From Cyprinodon diabolis (lineage: Eukaryota > Chordata > Actinopteri > Cyprinodontiformes > Cyprinodontidae): DNA of 64,000 bases. This document shows positions 1 to 11,454 of the stretch, in pieces (the first letter of the stretch is position 1; each line of letters begins with the position of its first letter). The notes beneath the pieces are model-generated. The model saw only the letters and a program-made list of their open reading frames with translations. It was not told the DNA's origin and made no database searches. The stretch spans positions 20,856,591 through 20,920,590 of the forward strand of contig CM060078.1 in assembly GCA_030533445.1 (NCBI GenBank), in the 5' to 3' direction. The position numbers and the translations under genes were made by a program.

Positions 1-166
1 TTTGGTAACTTTTTAATCCCAGAGCAACACACATCTTCACTTTCTCCACAGTGAAGCACACGGCTCTGGAAAAAATAGACGTTTGCTGCCCTTAAACAGA
101 TAAAAATAAAGAAATGTTCATGCTTGTTTCTTTTTTACTTTAACACCTATTATATATATCCTTTAG

Positions 167-3100
167 CTGTCAGAAGCCAGAAAAAAGACGCTGAAAAGTG
201 TGAATTGCACCCTTGAGTACAGGGAGCTAAGGGGCGAAGATCTGCCAACTTCAGAACTAGTCAAGAAAATGAAGCAGGTACATGCATAACTTGACTCATG
301 AAATTTAAAGGCAAGGCTGCAGTCGTGTGGTTAATTTCTTCTTGTGTTCTTGTGCATTTGAAGCTGGAGGTGAATTTGGCGAAGCGTGAGAGTCAGCTGC
401 TGGAAAAAGAACTCCTGGTGGAGCTAGTGACCCAACTGTCAAAGTCACTGAGGGAGCAGGCGGAGAGCTGCAGGCTCCACAGTCTCTCTGTGGCAAAGAA
501 GGTAGCCGGGATCCACTGGAAGAAGTTAATAGATCTTATATACACAGATTTAAACAAAATAAAAACAAATTGAGACTGTAAGAACATTTTAAATTCAAAG
601 CAGTCCCAGTTTTCGAGGCGAATTTTAAAAGAATTGCAGCTTGTCTCTGATCTGAGTTTTGCTCTATTAGTATTTTTCATCCCTGTGACCGACTCTTTCA
701 AAGCATAGACATAAAAGATGGATGTGGTCCACATGACATCCCTTTTTTAGTTTCTGACAGCCACTTTGAAGCTTCAAGTTTATCATTAAGCTGTCATCAT
801 CTGAGCCAACATGACTGGAGCGACTGCAGTACCATTCTGTTTTTCGTTTCTTTTTTTCTTAAAGTATGATTTGTAAGAGAAATGAACCTTCAAAAATTTA
901 CTTAAAAAGTTACTTCTACATCTTTTTCAACAATTTACTTTTCAATCAAATGATATTGCAAAAGCAAAGTTTTCTCACATTGCTAGTTTGACTGCTTTTA
1001 TTGGGATTGTATGTGATAGACCGTACACCTTAGTGCATAATAGTGGATTGGAAATAAAGGTGCATGTTTTAATTGTCTAAAATGCGCTTGCAATCAAGTC
1101 TGTTTAAAGGAGAATAATTTATAGTTTTCCAATGACCTGTTCTTTTGGAAAAAGTGTGATGTGTTGAACATTTATTGGATCATGTGAGACCAAAACTTGA
1201 TGCTGGGAAAGATCCAAGGTAATCCAGCGGGAAAGTCAGGCTAAAATTCCAGCAGTAACAACAAACATACTGGTAGAGCTAGAAAGGAATGATTTATGTT
1301 GAGAAATATAAATGTTTATAGTATGGTGGTGTGTCATCTGGGTTTTAGATCTACTGTGCCGTCCCTTTAAGGGTTAATAGATGAATGGATGGATAGATAG
1401 ATAGATAATTGGCCGTAATTCAATTGAGAATCCTTAAAGATAATTAAAATGGATATTAACAGATCATCTCTGTCAATCATTTATAAACTTTATTGAAAAA
1501 AAATTTGATTAAAAGCATGTCTGTTGAACTGCAAACCTACACTCACCGGCCACTTTATTAGGTACCCCATGCTAGTAACGGGTTGGACCCCCTTTTGCCT
1601 TCAGAACTGCCTCAATTCTTCATGGCATAGATTCAACAAGGTGCTGGAAGCATTCCTCAGGGAGTTTGGTCCATATTGACATGATGGCATCACACAGTTG
1701 TTGCAGATTTGTCGGCTGCACATCCATGATGCGAATCTCCCGTTCCACCACATCCCAAAGATGCTCTATTGGATTGAGATCTGGTGACTTTGGAGGCCAT
1801 TTGAGTACAGTGAACTCATTGTCATGTTCAAGAAACCAGTCTGAGATGATTCCAGCTTTATGACATGGCGCATTATCCTGCTGAAAGTAGCCATCGGAAG
1901 TTGGGTATAATGTGGTCATTAAGGGATGGACATGGTCAGCAACAATACTCAGGTAGGCTGTGTTGTTTGCTACGATGCTCAATTGGTACCAAGGGGCCCA
2001 AAGAGTGCCAAGAAAATATTCCCCACACCATGACACCACCACCACCAGCCTGAACCGTTGATACAAGGCAGGATGGATCCATGCTTTCATGTTGTAGACG
2101 CCAAATTCTGACCCTACCATCCGAATGTCGCAGCAGAAATCGAGACTCTTCAGACCAGGCAACGTTTTTCCAATCTTCTATTGTCCAATTTCGATGAGCT
2201 TGTGCAAATTGTAGCCTCAGTTTCCTGTTCTTAGCTGAAAGGAGTGGCACCCGGTGTGGTCTTCTGCTGCTGTAGCCCATCTGCCTCAAAGTTCGACATA
2301 CTGTGCGTTCAGAGATGCTCTTCTGCCCACCTTGGTTGTAACGGGTGGTTATTTGAGTCACTGTTGCTCTTCTATCAGCTCGAACCAGTCTGGCCATTCT
2401 CCTCTGACCTCTGGCATCAACAAGGCATTTCCGCCCACAGAACTGCCGCTCACTGGATGTTTTTTCTGTTTCGGACCATTCTCTGTAAACCCTAGAGATG
2501 GTTGTGCGTGAAAATCCCAGTAGATCAGCAGTTTCTGAAATACTCAGACCAGCCCTTCTGGCACCAACAATCATGCCACGTTCAAAGTCACTCAAATCAC
2601 CTTTCTTCTCCATACTGATGCTCGGTTTGAACTGCAGGAGATTGTCTTGACCATGTCTACATGCCTAAATGCACTGAGTTGCCGCCATGTGATTGGCTGC
2701 TTAGAAATTAAGTGTTAATGAGCAGTTGGACAGGTGTACCTAATAAAGTGGCCGGTGAGTGTATTTGTAGCACTTGACTTGTAGCACTAACTTTAAACAA
2801 AAGTTAGTTTAATAATGTTGATCCAAAAGAACCTAAATGCAAATGCAAAACAGCTTATTACAATGTGTATTTTTAAAAAGCTTCGAAAAGCATGTATCCT
2901 TTAATTTCACTCCAGCTGTCCTCTACGTTGTGTGGGTTTGTTACTTAAAATCCAAATGTTACATATGTAGAGGGGTGTGAATACTTTTGCAGGGCACTAT
3001 AAATACCATGCGTTTACTTTAACAACAGTATAAAGCAAACTGTTTTTATAACCTGTCTCTGCTGGTGTCATGAAGTGCATGAGGAATCTAATGCTTGCCT

Positions 3101-3268
3101 TCTTCCCTGCATGTGTGCTTTTTTTCTCCTCCCCTCTTCCAGCTGAATGAAACCCGCACAAACATGATTAACATCAACCTTTCCTTGATGGCTGCTTCTG
3201 CAGAGTTCTCCATGAAGAAGGCGGTCGTTTTGTCTGAGCAGCAACAAATCAAGGAAAAAGTCTTGCAG
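167..3268 (+). CDS. ccdc146: ccdc146 exon trio, first copy (exons a, b, c)
   Basis: Exon a 167-277 (37 codons, contains [17 protein letters not shown]), exon b 364-501 (46 codons, contains [14 protein letters not shown]) and exon c 3143-3268 (42 codons, contains [16 protein letters not shown]). Exon b matches the human CCDC146 stretch around LAKEESVLLEKEL. Exon c matches the stretch containing AELSMKQAL. All three are phase 0 at both ends. The a-b intron is only 86 bp. The b-c intron is 2.6 kb and holds the nested Tc1-type elements at about 980-2997. A reading frame opening at ATG 298 runs through the a-b intron into exon b. That ATG is intronic and is not a start. Confidence 0.8.
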
Positions 3269-6200
3269 GTCAGCTGAGATCCTCGTCACTCACATGGTGC
3301 ACATTAGGCCTAAGTCTGCAAGTTAGTACCACAGTCTAACGGCATCCTTTTAGAGCCTTGTCATCACTTTATCTATGCAGATTATTTTCATAGGAAAACT
3401 AATTTAGAAGGTGAACATGGTATAAAAAAAATCCAAAGCAGTTGTCAAAGTGTAACACTGATGGTGAAAAAATAACTGTGGGAGCAGAGAAATGAGTGGA
3501 TGCATTAAAAAGTGAAAGCAGTGAGGAATCTGTATTAATATTTAACAACTGCCCTGCAGCCAGATGTCAGTGGTATCTCTGCGATTTAATTGTGTGGTAA
3601 TTGGATAGAAGGTGACATTTAGTTTCTTCAAATTCATCCATATGTCACTGAAAGGAAAAGAAATGCAGACATTGGTAACTTATCTAAAAGTTGTATCCTT
3701 AGTGACCCTTGTAACCATGACAACTAAGAATTTGAAAAACAAATTTAAGGAGAAATGTTCTTAGCTTCTTCCCATATTTGGAGTGAACAGACTTTCTCTA
3801 ACCATAAGTTATAGGTAAGTTCAGGGTTGCTGCTTTCCTGTCATTATTTGAACTAATCTGTATGATATCCTCACACATCAGAAGGGGTTATTGTCTACAT
3901 TTACATTAATCACAGGAATTAAATTGAAACGAAAACTTAAACCTGCCCATACTGCAACAACAGCCATGGCATGTTTGATGCCTTTTTCTTACTCCTTCTG
4001 ATTCTTGAAAGTAATCCCTATTTCACCTGAATAGATCCAGTTACTGGCATGTGATTGACTGACATATTATTTCCGACAAGCTGCTTCTGCAGATTATCAC
4101 AGATAAGATACTGTAAAGTGTCTTGTGTGATGCATCTGTTATGCTGTAGAATACATTTGTTTGGTTTAATGGATATGTAATTCTCAAAGTTGATTTTTAA
4201 TCATATTTTTCTTAGCTCTGTTTCCTAAAGTCAATAATGACCTTTTGGTAATTTAATATTTTTTCACCTCCTCCATCTCCCTTTCTCACTTGCTGCCAGA
4301 CTAAAGCACTTTGAGGTTAAACGTTTCAGCTGGGAGCTTCATTCTAAACAGTCCAGTCTTCATCTGGACCTTTTTTTTTTATTTATTTTGGACTCATTTT
4401 CCAAGAGATTTCATCAGAATTTCTTGACAGCCTTGAGAAATGTGTAGAAAAGAATGGAATCTTCTAATGTTTCCAGCTCCTGATAAGACTGTAGGGAAAT
4501 AAATTTGCCATGCAACAAATGTTTTACACATCCTTTTAATTTATTTTTTAGCACATATTCATAATAATGCTAAACGAATGGGTATTAGTCTCATTTTTAT
4601 TTGTTTATATTATTAATTACTGACATTCCATTTTAAAAACATGTGTTTTCAAGAACTGAAAAGGAAAAAAAAAATAAGTCTTTTAATGTATTTTTGACAT
4701 TATTATTATTTTGTTTTTTTTTTTGCTGATAGACACTTCCCCTTCCTTTTCTGCTCTGTTAAAGGCATTTCAAGATGGTAAATTCTTAATCCCTTTGAGG
4801 GATCTCAAGGCTTTTTGAAATTTGGTTTCTCTTATCGCTCTTTCCCAGAGACTATTCACCTAGTAGGAAGAGGCTTCCATCCGCACACCACATTCAGCAA
4901 AAAAGGTGTTGAGCTTTGTTATCACTTTAATCCCAGAAAATAAGTATCTTCAATTTCTGCAGGGTGAAGCACTGAGCTGATGGAGAAACTAGACTTTTAC
5001 TGCCCTTAAAGAGCTATAAACATAAAAATTTTAACTCTTGTGTCTTTTTGCCTCTAACACCTACTGTATTTTCTCCATCCTTTAGTTTTCAGAAGCCAGA
5101 AAAAGGATGCTGAAAAGTGAGAATTGCACCCTTGAATTCAGGGAGTCAAAGGTTGAGAACCTGCTAACTTCAGAACTGGGGGAGAAAATGGAGGAGGTAC
5201 ATGCAAACATTTTTATTAATAACGTTACTTATGAACTTTAAAAGCAAGGTTGCAATCGTGCAGCTAATTTCCTCCTGTGTTCGGAAGCTGGAGGTGAATG
5301 TGGCGGAGCGTGAGAGTCAGCTGCTGGAAAAAGGACTCCTGGAGGAGCAGGTGACCCAGCTGTCAGAGCCACCAGGGGAGCAGGCGGAGAGCTGCAGGCT
5401 CCCCAGTCTCTCTGTGGCAAAGAAAGTAATGGAACTCTTTTAAACAGTTTATTTTAAATTTCTAGAGTGCCATAGAATGGTCTGCAGTCATAATTACAGG
5501 GCGACTTTTAGGAGAATTGCTGCTCATCTCTGATCTGTCTTTTGGCCTGTCAGTATTTCTCATTCCTGTCACTGACTCCTCAAAAACATTCACATAAAAA
5601 ATGGATGTGGGCTGCAATAGAAACCTTTTTTTTTTTTTTTTTTTTTTACATGTATAATTTGGAGGAACCTACAGATAATGTGAGTGATGAAGTAAAAATC
5701 TGAGCACTGCTGCCTTTCTACATGGAGTTTGCATGTTCTCCCTGAGCCTGCATGGGTTCTCTCCAAGTACCCCGACTTCCTCCCACAGTCCAAAAACATG
5801 ACTGTTAATTGGTTTCTCTAAATTCTCCTGTCCAGGGTGGACCCCGCCTCTCGCCCTTAGACAGCTTGAGATCAGCTTGGCACTAGCACCCCTCACTACC
5901 ACACTTGGAATAAGCGTGACAGAAAATGGACGGATGGGATGGAAATGGAATTTGCAAAATTAGCAAAACTTCATTGAAAGTCTTGTGTGAAAATATAGTG
6001 GGAGAATACGGACTTAGTGCATGTATGGAGAAAATTGGAAAGGGATAAATGTAGAGGGACAAGCCAAAGGCAGCTTGGTTACACCATTTTGTAGAGTTTT
6101 GTTATATTACAACCCCAAACTTTATAATATAAGGGATTTTATGTGATGAGCAATGCAACTCAATGCTTAATTCCTTTTATTTTGAAACTCTCAAATTAAA

Positions 6201-9200
6201 TCCCGTCCAATCCATTGCCTGGGATGTAACATAACTAATTAATAAGGGAGTTGAAGTTTTGCAATTGTATGATTTTTATCTCAGCTTACATGCAGCTCTT
6301 ATTTTAAAGCCATAGAGGTGTGTTATAGAACATTATTGATCACATAATTTGGACAAAGGGTCAAAGCTGATCTTGACATTAATATAATCAATCCTAAACT
6401 TTTTTTTTTAATAAAGTGTCCCTTTTATCATTCCAACATGGAAAAAGGAAGCTGCAGAGAACCACGGCCTAAGTGGGAGAATATTTTTTATAGTGCAGCT
6501 ATCAGTTGTGCACTCAAAACATTTTCTGTTTTAACAGAATGACAAGACAAAAATTAAAATTGCATTCCCTACTAAAATTGAGAAAGAAAATGTAGCAATT
6601 TAATCCAATCGTATGAGACCAAAATCCTAAGGCATAAAATAAACAGATTTCACTCACAGATTCCAACAACAAACACTGTAACGGAAGAGTTGTGCTGCAG
6701 GGCGTCTTCGGGACATGGATACAAATAAAAACATGGAAATGCTGGAGAAAATCCAATGGAGACTTGAGTTGTTTTTTTTTAATAAATGCTCCCTATTCAA
6801 TTTAAGGGAGCTTTTTTCTCTTTGACCTAAGGTAAAATATTTGCAGGGCACTGCAATTATCTTCCTTTCCAATCTGACCAGAATGACAAATTATTTTGAT
6901 GTCTTTCAATGTCAGATTATCATGCGCATATGACATCTAGCAGTTTGTCTGGTAAGTAAGAGTGCTTTTATTTTTTCATTGGACTTGAGTCTCAATGAGA
7001 ATCACTTAAGAAGGATGAATTTTTTTTTTCTTGCTTGACCCTGCAGCTGAAAGCAGGTGGCCGCTTTGTTCAAACAGTAAAGGTCAAAGAGAGGAGTCTG
7101 CAGGTCGGTTGAGGTCCCAGTTGCTTACATACTCCACATTCTGCTCATGTTTGCAGATGTGCAACCTAAACATTCCTGTGCATCCATTATCTCTAGCTTT
7201 ATTTTTTTTACATAACGACCATTTAAATTAATATGATGCCTGTCATTTAAAGATGCATTTGTAATCCTGGAAGCCATATATTTAGGTTTTATGTTCCAAA
7301 TATCACTTCAGCATGTTCACACTATAAGTTCATTCTTTCATGGAAACATCATATGTTGACTTCAGGTTAATACATTTTAGGAGAAGGTAAAAGAGCATTC
7401 AAATCATTGCCCTAGAATGAAACGGAGAAATTCAAGCAGTGTTTGCTTTCTGCCCTTATAAATATTTCAGCAAGTAAAAATTTGTGGATTCCCTACATGC
7501 GCTGTAAATATTTTAAAAGATTTGTGTTAATACCCCGCAGAATTGCTCGGGCTGATGCATGCCTGCAGCACACCGCTTGAACCCTAAGGTAAAAGATGGA
7601 GAGCTGTGAAGTTACCCACATTCTGATACTGAGGCAGCCATCTGTTTATAGCTTTGGCCAAAAGCTGAATCGAGCCTGAAAGCAAAGTAAAGTCAAAGCT
7701 TCTCCCCCTGCGCTTTTTTTGTTGTTTTTTCCAGATGGACAAGTGCCAGTGGGAGGCTGGTCAGGAAATGCCACCATATCTCAACATAGAGGAGGGGTAT
7801 AGGAGGATGCTGAGAGACAAAAAGAGGAGGCAGAGGGAAAAGGAAGAAAAGAAGGTAAACAATCACCTTTGGAAATTCAAAGGCATACTGCAAGGCAAGA
7901 AAGAGCAGGCTTTTTTTTCACATGCAGTGTTGGGTTTCTATTGGGATTCTGCTGAGATGGGAAGTTATGGTATATTTCAATAAAAATGAATGCCACCAGC
8001 AGAAAACCAGAGAGCTAAAAGAAAGGGTACATATAAAAGGATCACATGCGTATCAAAGCTGTCCAGTTGCCTCCTGCTTCATGCTGCTAGTCAAAAACAA
8101 CCCCCCACCCCCCTCCAAAAGAATACAAATTTATTACCAGCATAAGGCGAAAAATTTAGAATTATATAAAACTTGTTTGGATCATTTTCATGCGTTTTAC
8201 AGCTCTGCTTTGTCAAAGCACCTGTTCAGTGACATTTAACAGCAGTTTATTTGCCTGCTGTTGTGGGCTGGAAAATCAAAGGAAGTGACACAAGAAAAGG
8301 ACAATCGAAGTGGATTTCTTCCTCTTGCTGCTCAGCTGGGATCCAACATAGACAGTGATCCATCACCTGCATTGGATTTGTCTGCACTTTCTCCGCTGTG
8401 TGGACCTTTCTACTGGCATCATTAAAGTCGGAAGCAACTTTTCCTGCCACAATTAAAATAAACTAAAGAACTATATCTTTTTCTATTTTGCTTTAATAAA
8501 GACAACTGATTTTTAGCATTAAATAGGATTGATTTGGGAGCAGCTCCATGTTAATGTTTCATATACAGTATGAATTGTTGGCAGTTGGAAATTAATGAAG
8601 TGATTCCCAGGCACATATTCAGTGCACACACAAAACATTCTGGTGAGCAGAATCTAAAAACTTTGTTAAAAATAATAATACGTTTTTATTTCCCATTTCA
8701 ATTATTCACCATACTTTCTTTAAATTTAGGGCTTTTTCTCGCACCTTTAGTGAGGGCCCAGGATCTGTTTCTGGATCAAAAGCTTCAACCCAATCAACTC
8801 TTGGGGTTTGTAGATGTTACTGCTGTTATTGGTCTGAGCTTGGCAAATTGATTACTATTAAATAAAGGAAGAGAATCACCTGTCCCATTGGGGTGTTGAG
8901 AACCATCCAGAGCTTAACCAGCTCATAACAGTGGAGATCACCTTCCCATACAAACTCCTCTAACCAACCTTAATATGTTAAAACTTTCAATCTGTCTGGC
9001 TTCATGGACCCACCTTTTTATGGAGCTGTGATTGCTCCATAAAAAGGTGGTAGACACGTTACAGATTGTGATTCCTGTGGCAGCTCATGGACGACCACAT
9101 TTAGCAGGAGCTGCTGTTCAGTTTCTATACTCTCCTTATTCAGGCAGCCCAGTGTTTGTGCATCACTTTCTTATTTGTTTTGTCCACCAAACAGGAAATG

Positions 9201-10357
9201 TCAAAACTGCAACAAATAATATGATGTGAGGATCAAATTCTGGAGAGAGGATCAACAGGCCTGACCTTCCCACCGCTGCCTTGTTTAGGTCTAAATTCAC
9301 AAAATGGAAGCTAAAGTCTTTGCAGATCTCTCAAATCCTGCACAAAGAGTGTTAAAGCTAATACCTTAAGGACAGTAAAAGCTAAATCTAAATCCCTTGT
9401 GTGTACAAATGCACTATTTAAAGATCCTTTAGATTTCTGCATATAACTGGCTCAGTCAGCAGGTAATCATTTAAAAATTTTTGCAGTGTATGTTGCAGTG
9501 CTTGGTTGTCTCGGTTTTCTAGCTGATTTATCACTACTTATCTTGTTGCCATCTATATTTGTAAAGGAAAATTCTTATAATCTATTTGAATAAAGAGTAA
9601 CTACTTGCTAAATCCCTAAATTCTGACAACCACAGCCAAATATCTACTGCATCAGGCCAGAGGTTGAACTCCTACTGGAAGTTTTTAGTTGGAGTGCTAA
9701 TAAACAGTTACAGGTCCTACACTGTTTGGGCCAGATGTGTCTACATCGGTTGCAGACCAGACCAAAGAGCCAGGAGCACCGTAAATTATTTGTTTCTGCT
9801 AGTTGAATTTACCAATTAATCCATCTGGCTTGTCTTGCAGTAAATCTCATTAGAATAAGTTTTCTGAAGAGAAAAGCAGTTCAGGTTGCTGGCCAAGAAC
9901 GTCTTTGGCTGCTTCCTCTAAAACTTCCCTGTTATCTATAACTGTAATCAGCCTCATTATTTTCAGCTCAAGCACTCAGCTGTTTGTGAAGATTCATTAA
10001 AAATGAACTTTTTGCATATGCTTTTTTTTTTTTTTTTTTTTATTTCCTTGTTTATGTTTCATGAAAGTTTTGATTTAGGTATCTAATTCAAGGTCATTGA
10101 ATCTTAAACTAATTATTAAGTCTCTCTCTGGGGTGTGGCTCTTTGTGTGTATACAGCTTGCTGAAGAAAGTAAGTGGAGATTGCTGCCAAATGGAGTTTA
10201 CACCACGGCAGAAGCCAGACCCAACGCGTACATTCCTGAGAACGACCCGCTCGGTTTGCCCAAACCCTTCGGACGCTTTCCACCCATCAAACCCTGCCCA
10301 AAGGGGGCCTATATGAGGCATTATCGCAATCCCACTATCAGACCCTGGGAGATTTAG
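167..10357 (+). CDS. ccdc146: ccdc146, 3' part (coiled-coil domain-containing protein 146)
   Basis: Multi-exon coding region that enters from the left edge and ends at a TAG at 10355-10357. Exons read: 167-277, 364-501, 3143-3268, 5086-5196, 5288-5425, 7047-7103, 7735-7854, 10157-10357. All have AG/GT borders and all internal borders are phase 0, so any exon can be included or skipped without a frame change. The protein is rich in E, K, Q, L and R, as expected of a coiled coil, until the last exon. There, [19 protein letters not shown], then LPKPFG, then MRHYRNP near the C-terminus match the conserved CCDC146 tail as I remember it from human. The family is linked to centrioles, microtubules and sperm flagella. 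The gene converges on gsap downstream, as in human. The unusual point is the doubled exon trio, described separately. Upstream exons and the start codon lie outside the window. Confidence 0.88.
1540..2761 (-). mobile_element. Tc1-like transposon with short TIRs
   Basis: The element is 1222 bp, flanked by TA on both sides (1538-1539 and 2762-2763). Its ends are inverted repeats: CACTCACCGGCCACTTTATT at the left and its reverse complement at the right, agreeing over about 27 of 28 positions. The TA target site and TIR layout are those of Tc1/mariner. It lies in the intron between ccdc146 exons b and c and carries a broken transposase on the - strand. Confidence 0.9.
1572..2613 (-). pseudogene. 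Tc1-like transposase, inactivated
   Basis: The reading frame starts at ATG 2613 with helix-turn-helix-like sequence ([19 protein letters not shown]) and continues through the basic linker into the DDE domain. Three lesions are visible. The expected first catalytic Asp in the WSDES motif is Glu (WSEESRF). A frameshift near 1985-2000 moves the frame after [12 protein letters not shown]-to-TGA type nonsense change at 1620-1622 removes the last 16 or so residues, whose remnant down to TAG 1572-1574 still reads [15 protein letters not shown]. The second catalytic Asp (FQQDNAPCH) and the Glu ([11 protein letters not shown]) survive. It is non-functional as read. Confidence 0.88.
3269..5085 (+). other. 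ccdc146 intron, no feature until the duplicated unit
   Basis: AT-rich intron. I see no exon, RNA gene or clear transposon here. From about 4905 onward it becomes recognisably homologous to the sequence at the left edge of the window (1-166), which marks the left border of the second exon-trio unit. Confidence 0.5.
5086..7103 (+). CDS. ccdc146: ccdc146 exon trio, second copy (a', b', shortened c')
   Basis: Exon a' 5086-5196 and b' 5288-5425 have exactly the lengths of a and b (111 and 138 nt) and the same phase. Residues are clearly homologous ([18 protein letters not shown] against [26 protein letters not shown] identical). Exon c' at 7047-7103 is only 57 nt against 126 in c, 69 nt (23 codons) shorter and still in frame. 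It starts at the same kind of acceptor and ends in VKVKERSLQ, matching IKEKVLQ of c. Flanking intron sequence is also homologous (about 1-730 with 4905-5610; sequence after c at 3268 with sequence after c' at 7103), so this is a genomic duplication and not a repeat within the coding sequence only. Whether both copies are spliced into one mRNA cannot be seen here. Confidence 0.7.
5690..5940. repeat. Common fish interspersed repeat (SINE/LINE-tail-like)
   Basis: Contains the stretch reading ggagtttgcatgttctccct, then cctcccacagtccaaaaaca, cctgtccagggtggaccccg and an aaaatggacggatgggatgg tail. I recognise this string as a very abundant teleost dispersed repeat; its exact class is not certain. 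A T-run (about 5625-5647) precedes it. Confidence 0.55.
6085..6865. mobile_element. Fossil Tc1/mariner-type element
   Basis: The left piece (gttttgttatattacaaccc at about 6110) and the right piece (atatttgcagggcactgcaa at about 6836) resemble the two ends of the same old Tc1-like family as 975-2997. The interior has no usable transposase frame. It lies in the ccdc146 intron upstream of exon c'. Confidence 0.45.
7735..10357 (+). CDS. ccdc146: ccdc146 last two exons
   Basis: Exon 7735-7854 (40 codons, after TTTTTTCCAG) is highly charged, with the run [12 protein letters not shown] at its end. It corresponds to the human segment containing KVLRDEE. The terminal exon 10157-10357 carries 66 codons and the stop. 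It is the best conserved part of the gene, with [22 protein letters not shown] and the [14 protein letters not shown] end. The final exon is proline-rich rather than coiled coil. The intron between them (7855-10156) holds no exon I can support. Confidence 0.88.
7855..10156 (+). other. ccdc146 last intron
   Basis: Non-coding as read. The only clear structures are a C-rich patch near 8100, the 17-bp perfect hairpin at 9010-9050 and a T-run at about 10022-10041. No exon with supported borders was found. Confidence 0.5.
9010..9050. repeat. Perfect 17-bp inverted repeat with 7-nt loop
   Basis: CCACCTTTTTATGGAGC (9010-9026), loop TGTGATT (9027-9033), then the exact reverse complement GCTCCATAAAAAGGTGG (9034-9050). 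It can form a stable hairpin. No Pol III box or protein frame was recognised around it. It is probably the junction of a rearranged repeat. Confidence 0.8.
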
Positions 10358-10383
10358 AAGGCATCCCTACACGTATGCTGGAA

Positions 10384-10395
10384 AATAAAAATAAA
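10384..10395 (+). promoter_or_regulatory. ccdc146 polyadenylation signals
   Basis: Two adjacent AATAAA hexamers (10384-10389 and 10390-10395) lie 27 nt after the ccdc146 stop. This implies a very short 3' UTR. Confidence 0.7.
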
Positions 10396-11454
10396 AATCT
10401 GCAATGTTTAAATCACTTTCTGCATCTGGTTACAGTTGCTTTGTTTTCATTTATTTACTGGCAGTATTTAATCTTTACTTACAGTGCTGTCAGTGACAGG
10501 ATGACAAAGAGTTCAGGGGAAACATGAGTGTGCTGTTACATAATGATCCCCAGTATGATTTCATAATCACTGCACTGCCTAGCAACACCTCAGTGCCGCT
10601 CAGACCTCCTTTCCCTATCAGATCAAATCTATTTCTTAGAGTATCCTTCCACATACTTCATTTTTGTTGTTTCCCCCTTCAGGGTAGTAATTCTCAAAAT
10701 ATTGCAATGGGTTTAAGCTTTGCACTAGAATCAGGATAGCCCTGCATAACGCTTAAATATGATCAATCTAGAGAGGAGGGGGAGGCAATGAAAGAGCATG
10801 AAGGATGATAAAGAGAGGAGAATTTAAATAAAGGGGATGAAGCATCGGAGAAGGCAGCAGAGGAGATTCAAAGTAAAAAAAAGAGGATGAAAACGAAGGC
10901 TGGAAATTGTGAGGTTCAAAGTTGGGCACTTTTCAGCAGAAATATTAAGTATCTGACAAATTTCTGGTAAAGCCAGCAATTCCACAAATTAATGAGTGGA
11001 GGTCTTTGGTAGCTGATGAAAGTTAATTGTGTGGAAAGAAACGCAGGAAACGCCTGAAACAGCTAGTGTGCAGCACGCTAACCCTGACTAGTGCTGCTCG
11101 CAGCATGAGTCAACTTCCTAAGAAAAAACTCGGGAGACAAGATGTGTGTGCGTGCTCATCCATTGAAGACTCATGCTGGAAGCTGTCAGATTAACTTGGC
11201 CCCAGACTGTTAGGCTGCTACATAACACAGAACACATAACAGAGTGTGGGGGAGGCCATTAGGTGTGTGTGTGGGGGGGGGGGGGGGGGGGGGTTTCTCG
11301 TGTTTACAGAAAGTAAAAAAAATATCCAGAAGATGTATGGTTTTAATTTACAATGTCATACATGTGTGTAGAAAAGCTCTGTCTTAACCTTTCAAACATT
11401 TCTTATCATGTAAAATATTTTCATACTTCAGTGGAAGTCTGCCCTCACTTTTAA
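10396..11454. other. Intergenic region downstream of ccdc146
   Basis: Spacer with no supported gene. The region 10770-10900 is purine-rich. A run of 21 G (11273-11293) follows a short GT repeat. Confidence 0.5.
11273..11293 (+). repeat. Poly-G run (21 G)
   Basis: Twenty-one consecutive G directly after gtgtgtgt. Such a run can form a quadruplex and is prone to sequencing error, so the length is uncertain. Confidence 0.85.

Larger units (their letters stand above)
975..2997. mobile_element. Old Tc1/mariner-type element split by a younger one
   Basis: Sequence at about 980-1085 (tattgggattgtatgtgata and onward) and at about 2870-2997 (ending gaatacttttgcagggcact) matches the ends of a common fish Tc1-like fossil family that I know by its 'GTGAATACTTTTGCA' terminus. 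The younger element at 1540-2761 sits between the two pieces. The older transposase coding region is not recognisable. Confidence 0.5.

Noticed and set aside
298..573. 91-codon open frame starting at ATG 298.
   Set aside because: It begins in the short intron between ccdc146 exons a and b and runs past the exon b donor. Only 364-501 is exon.
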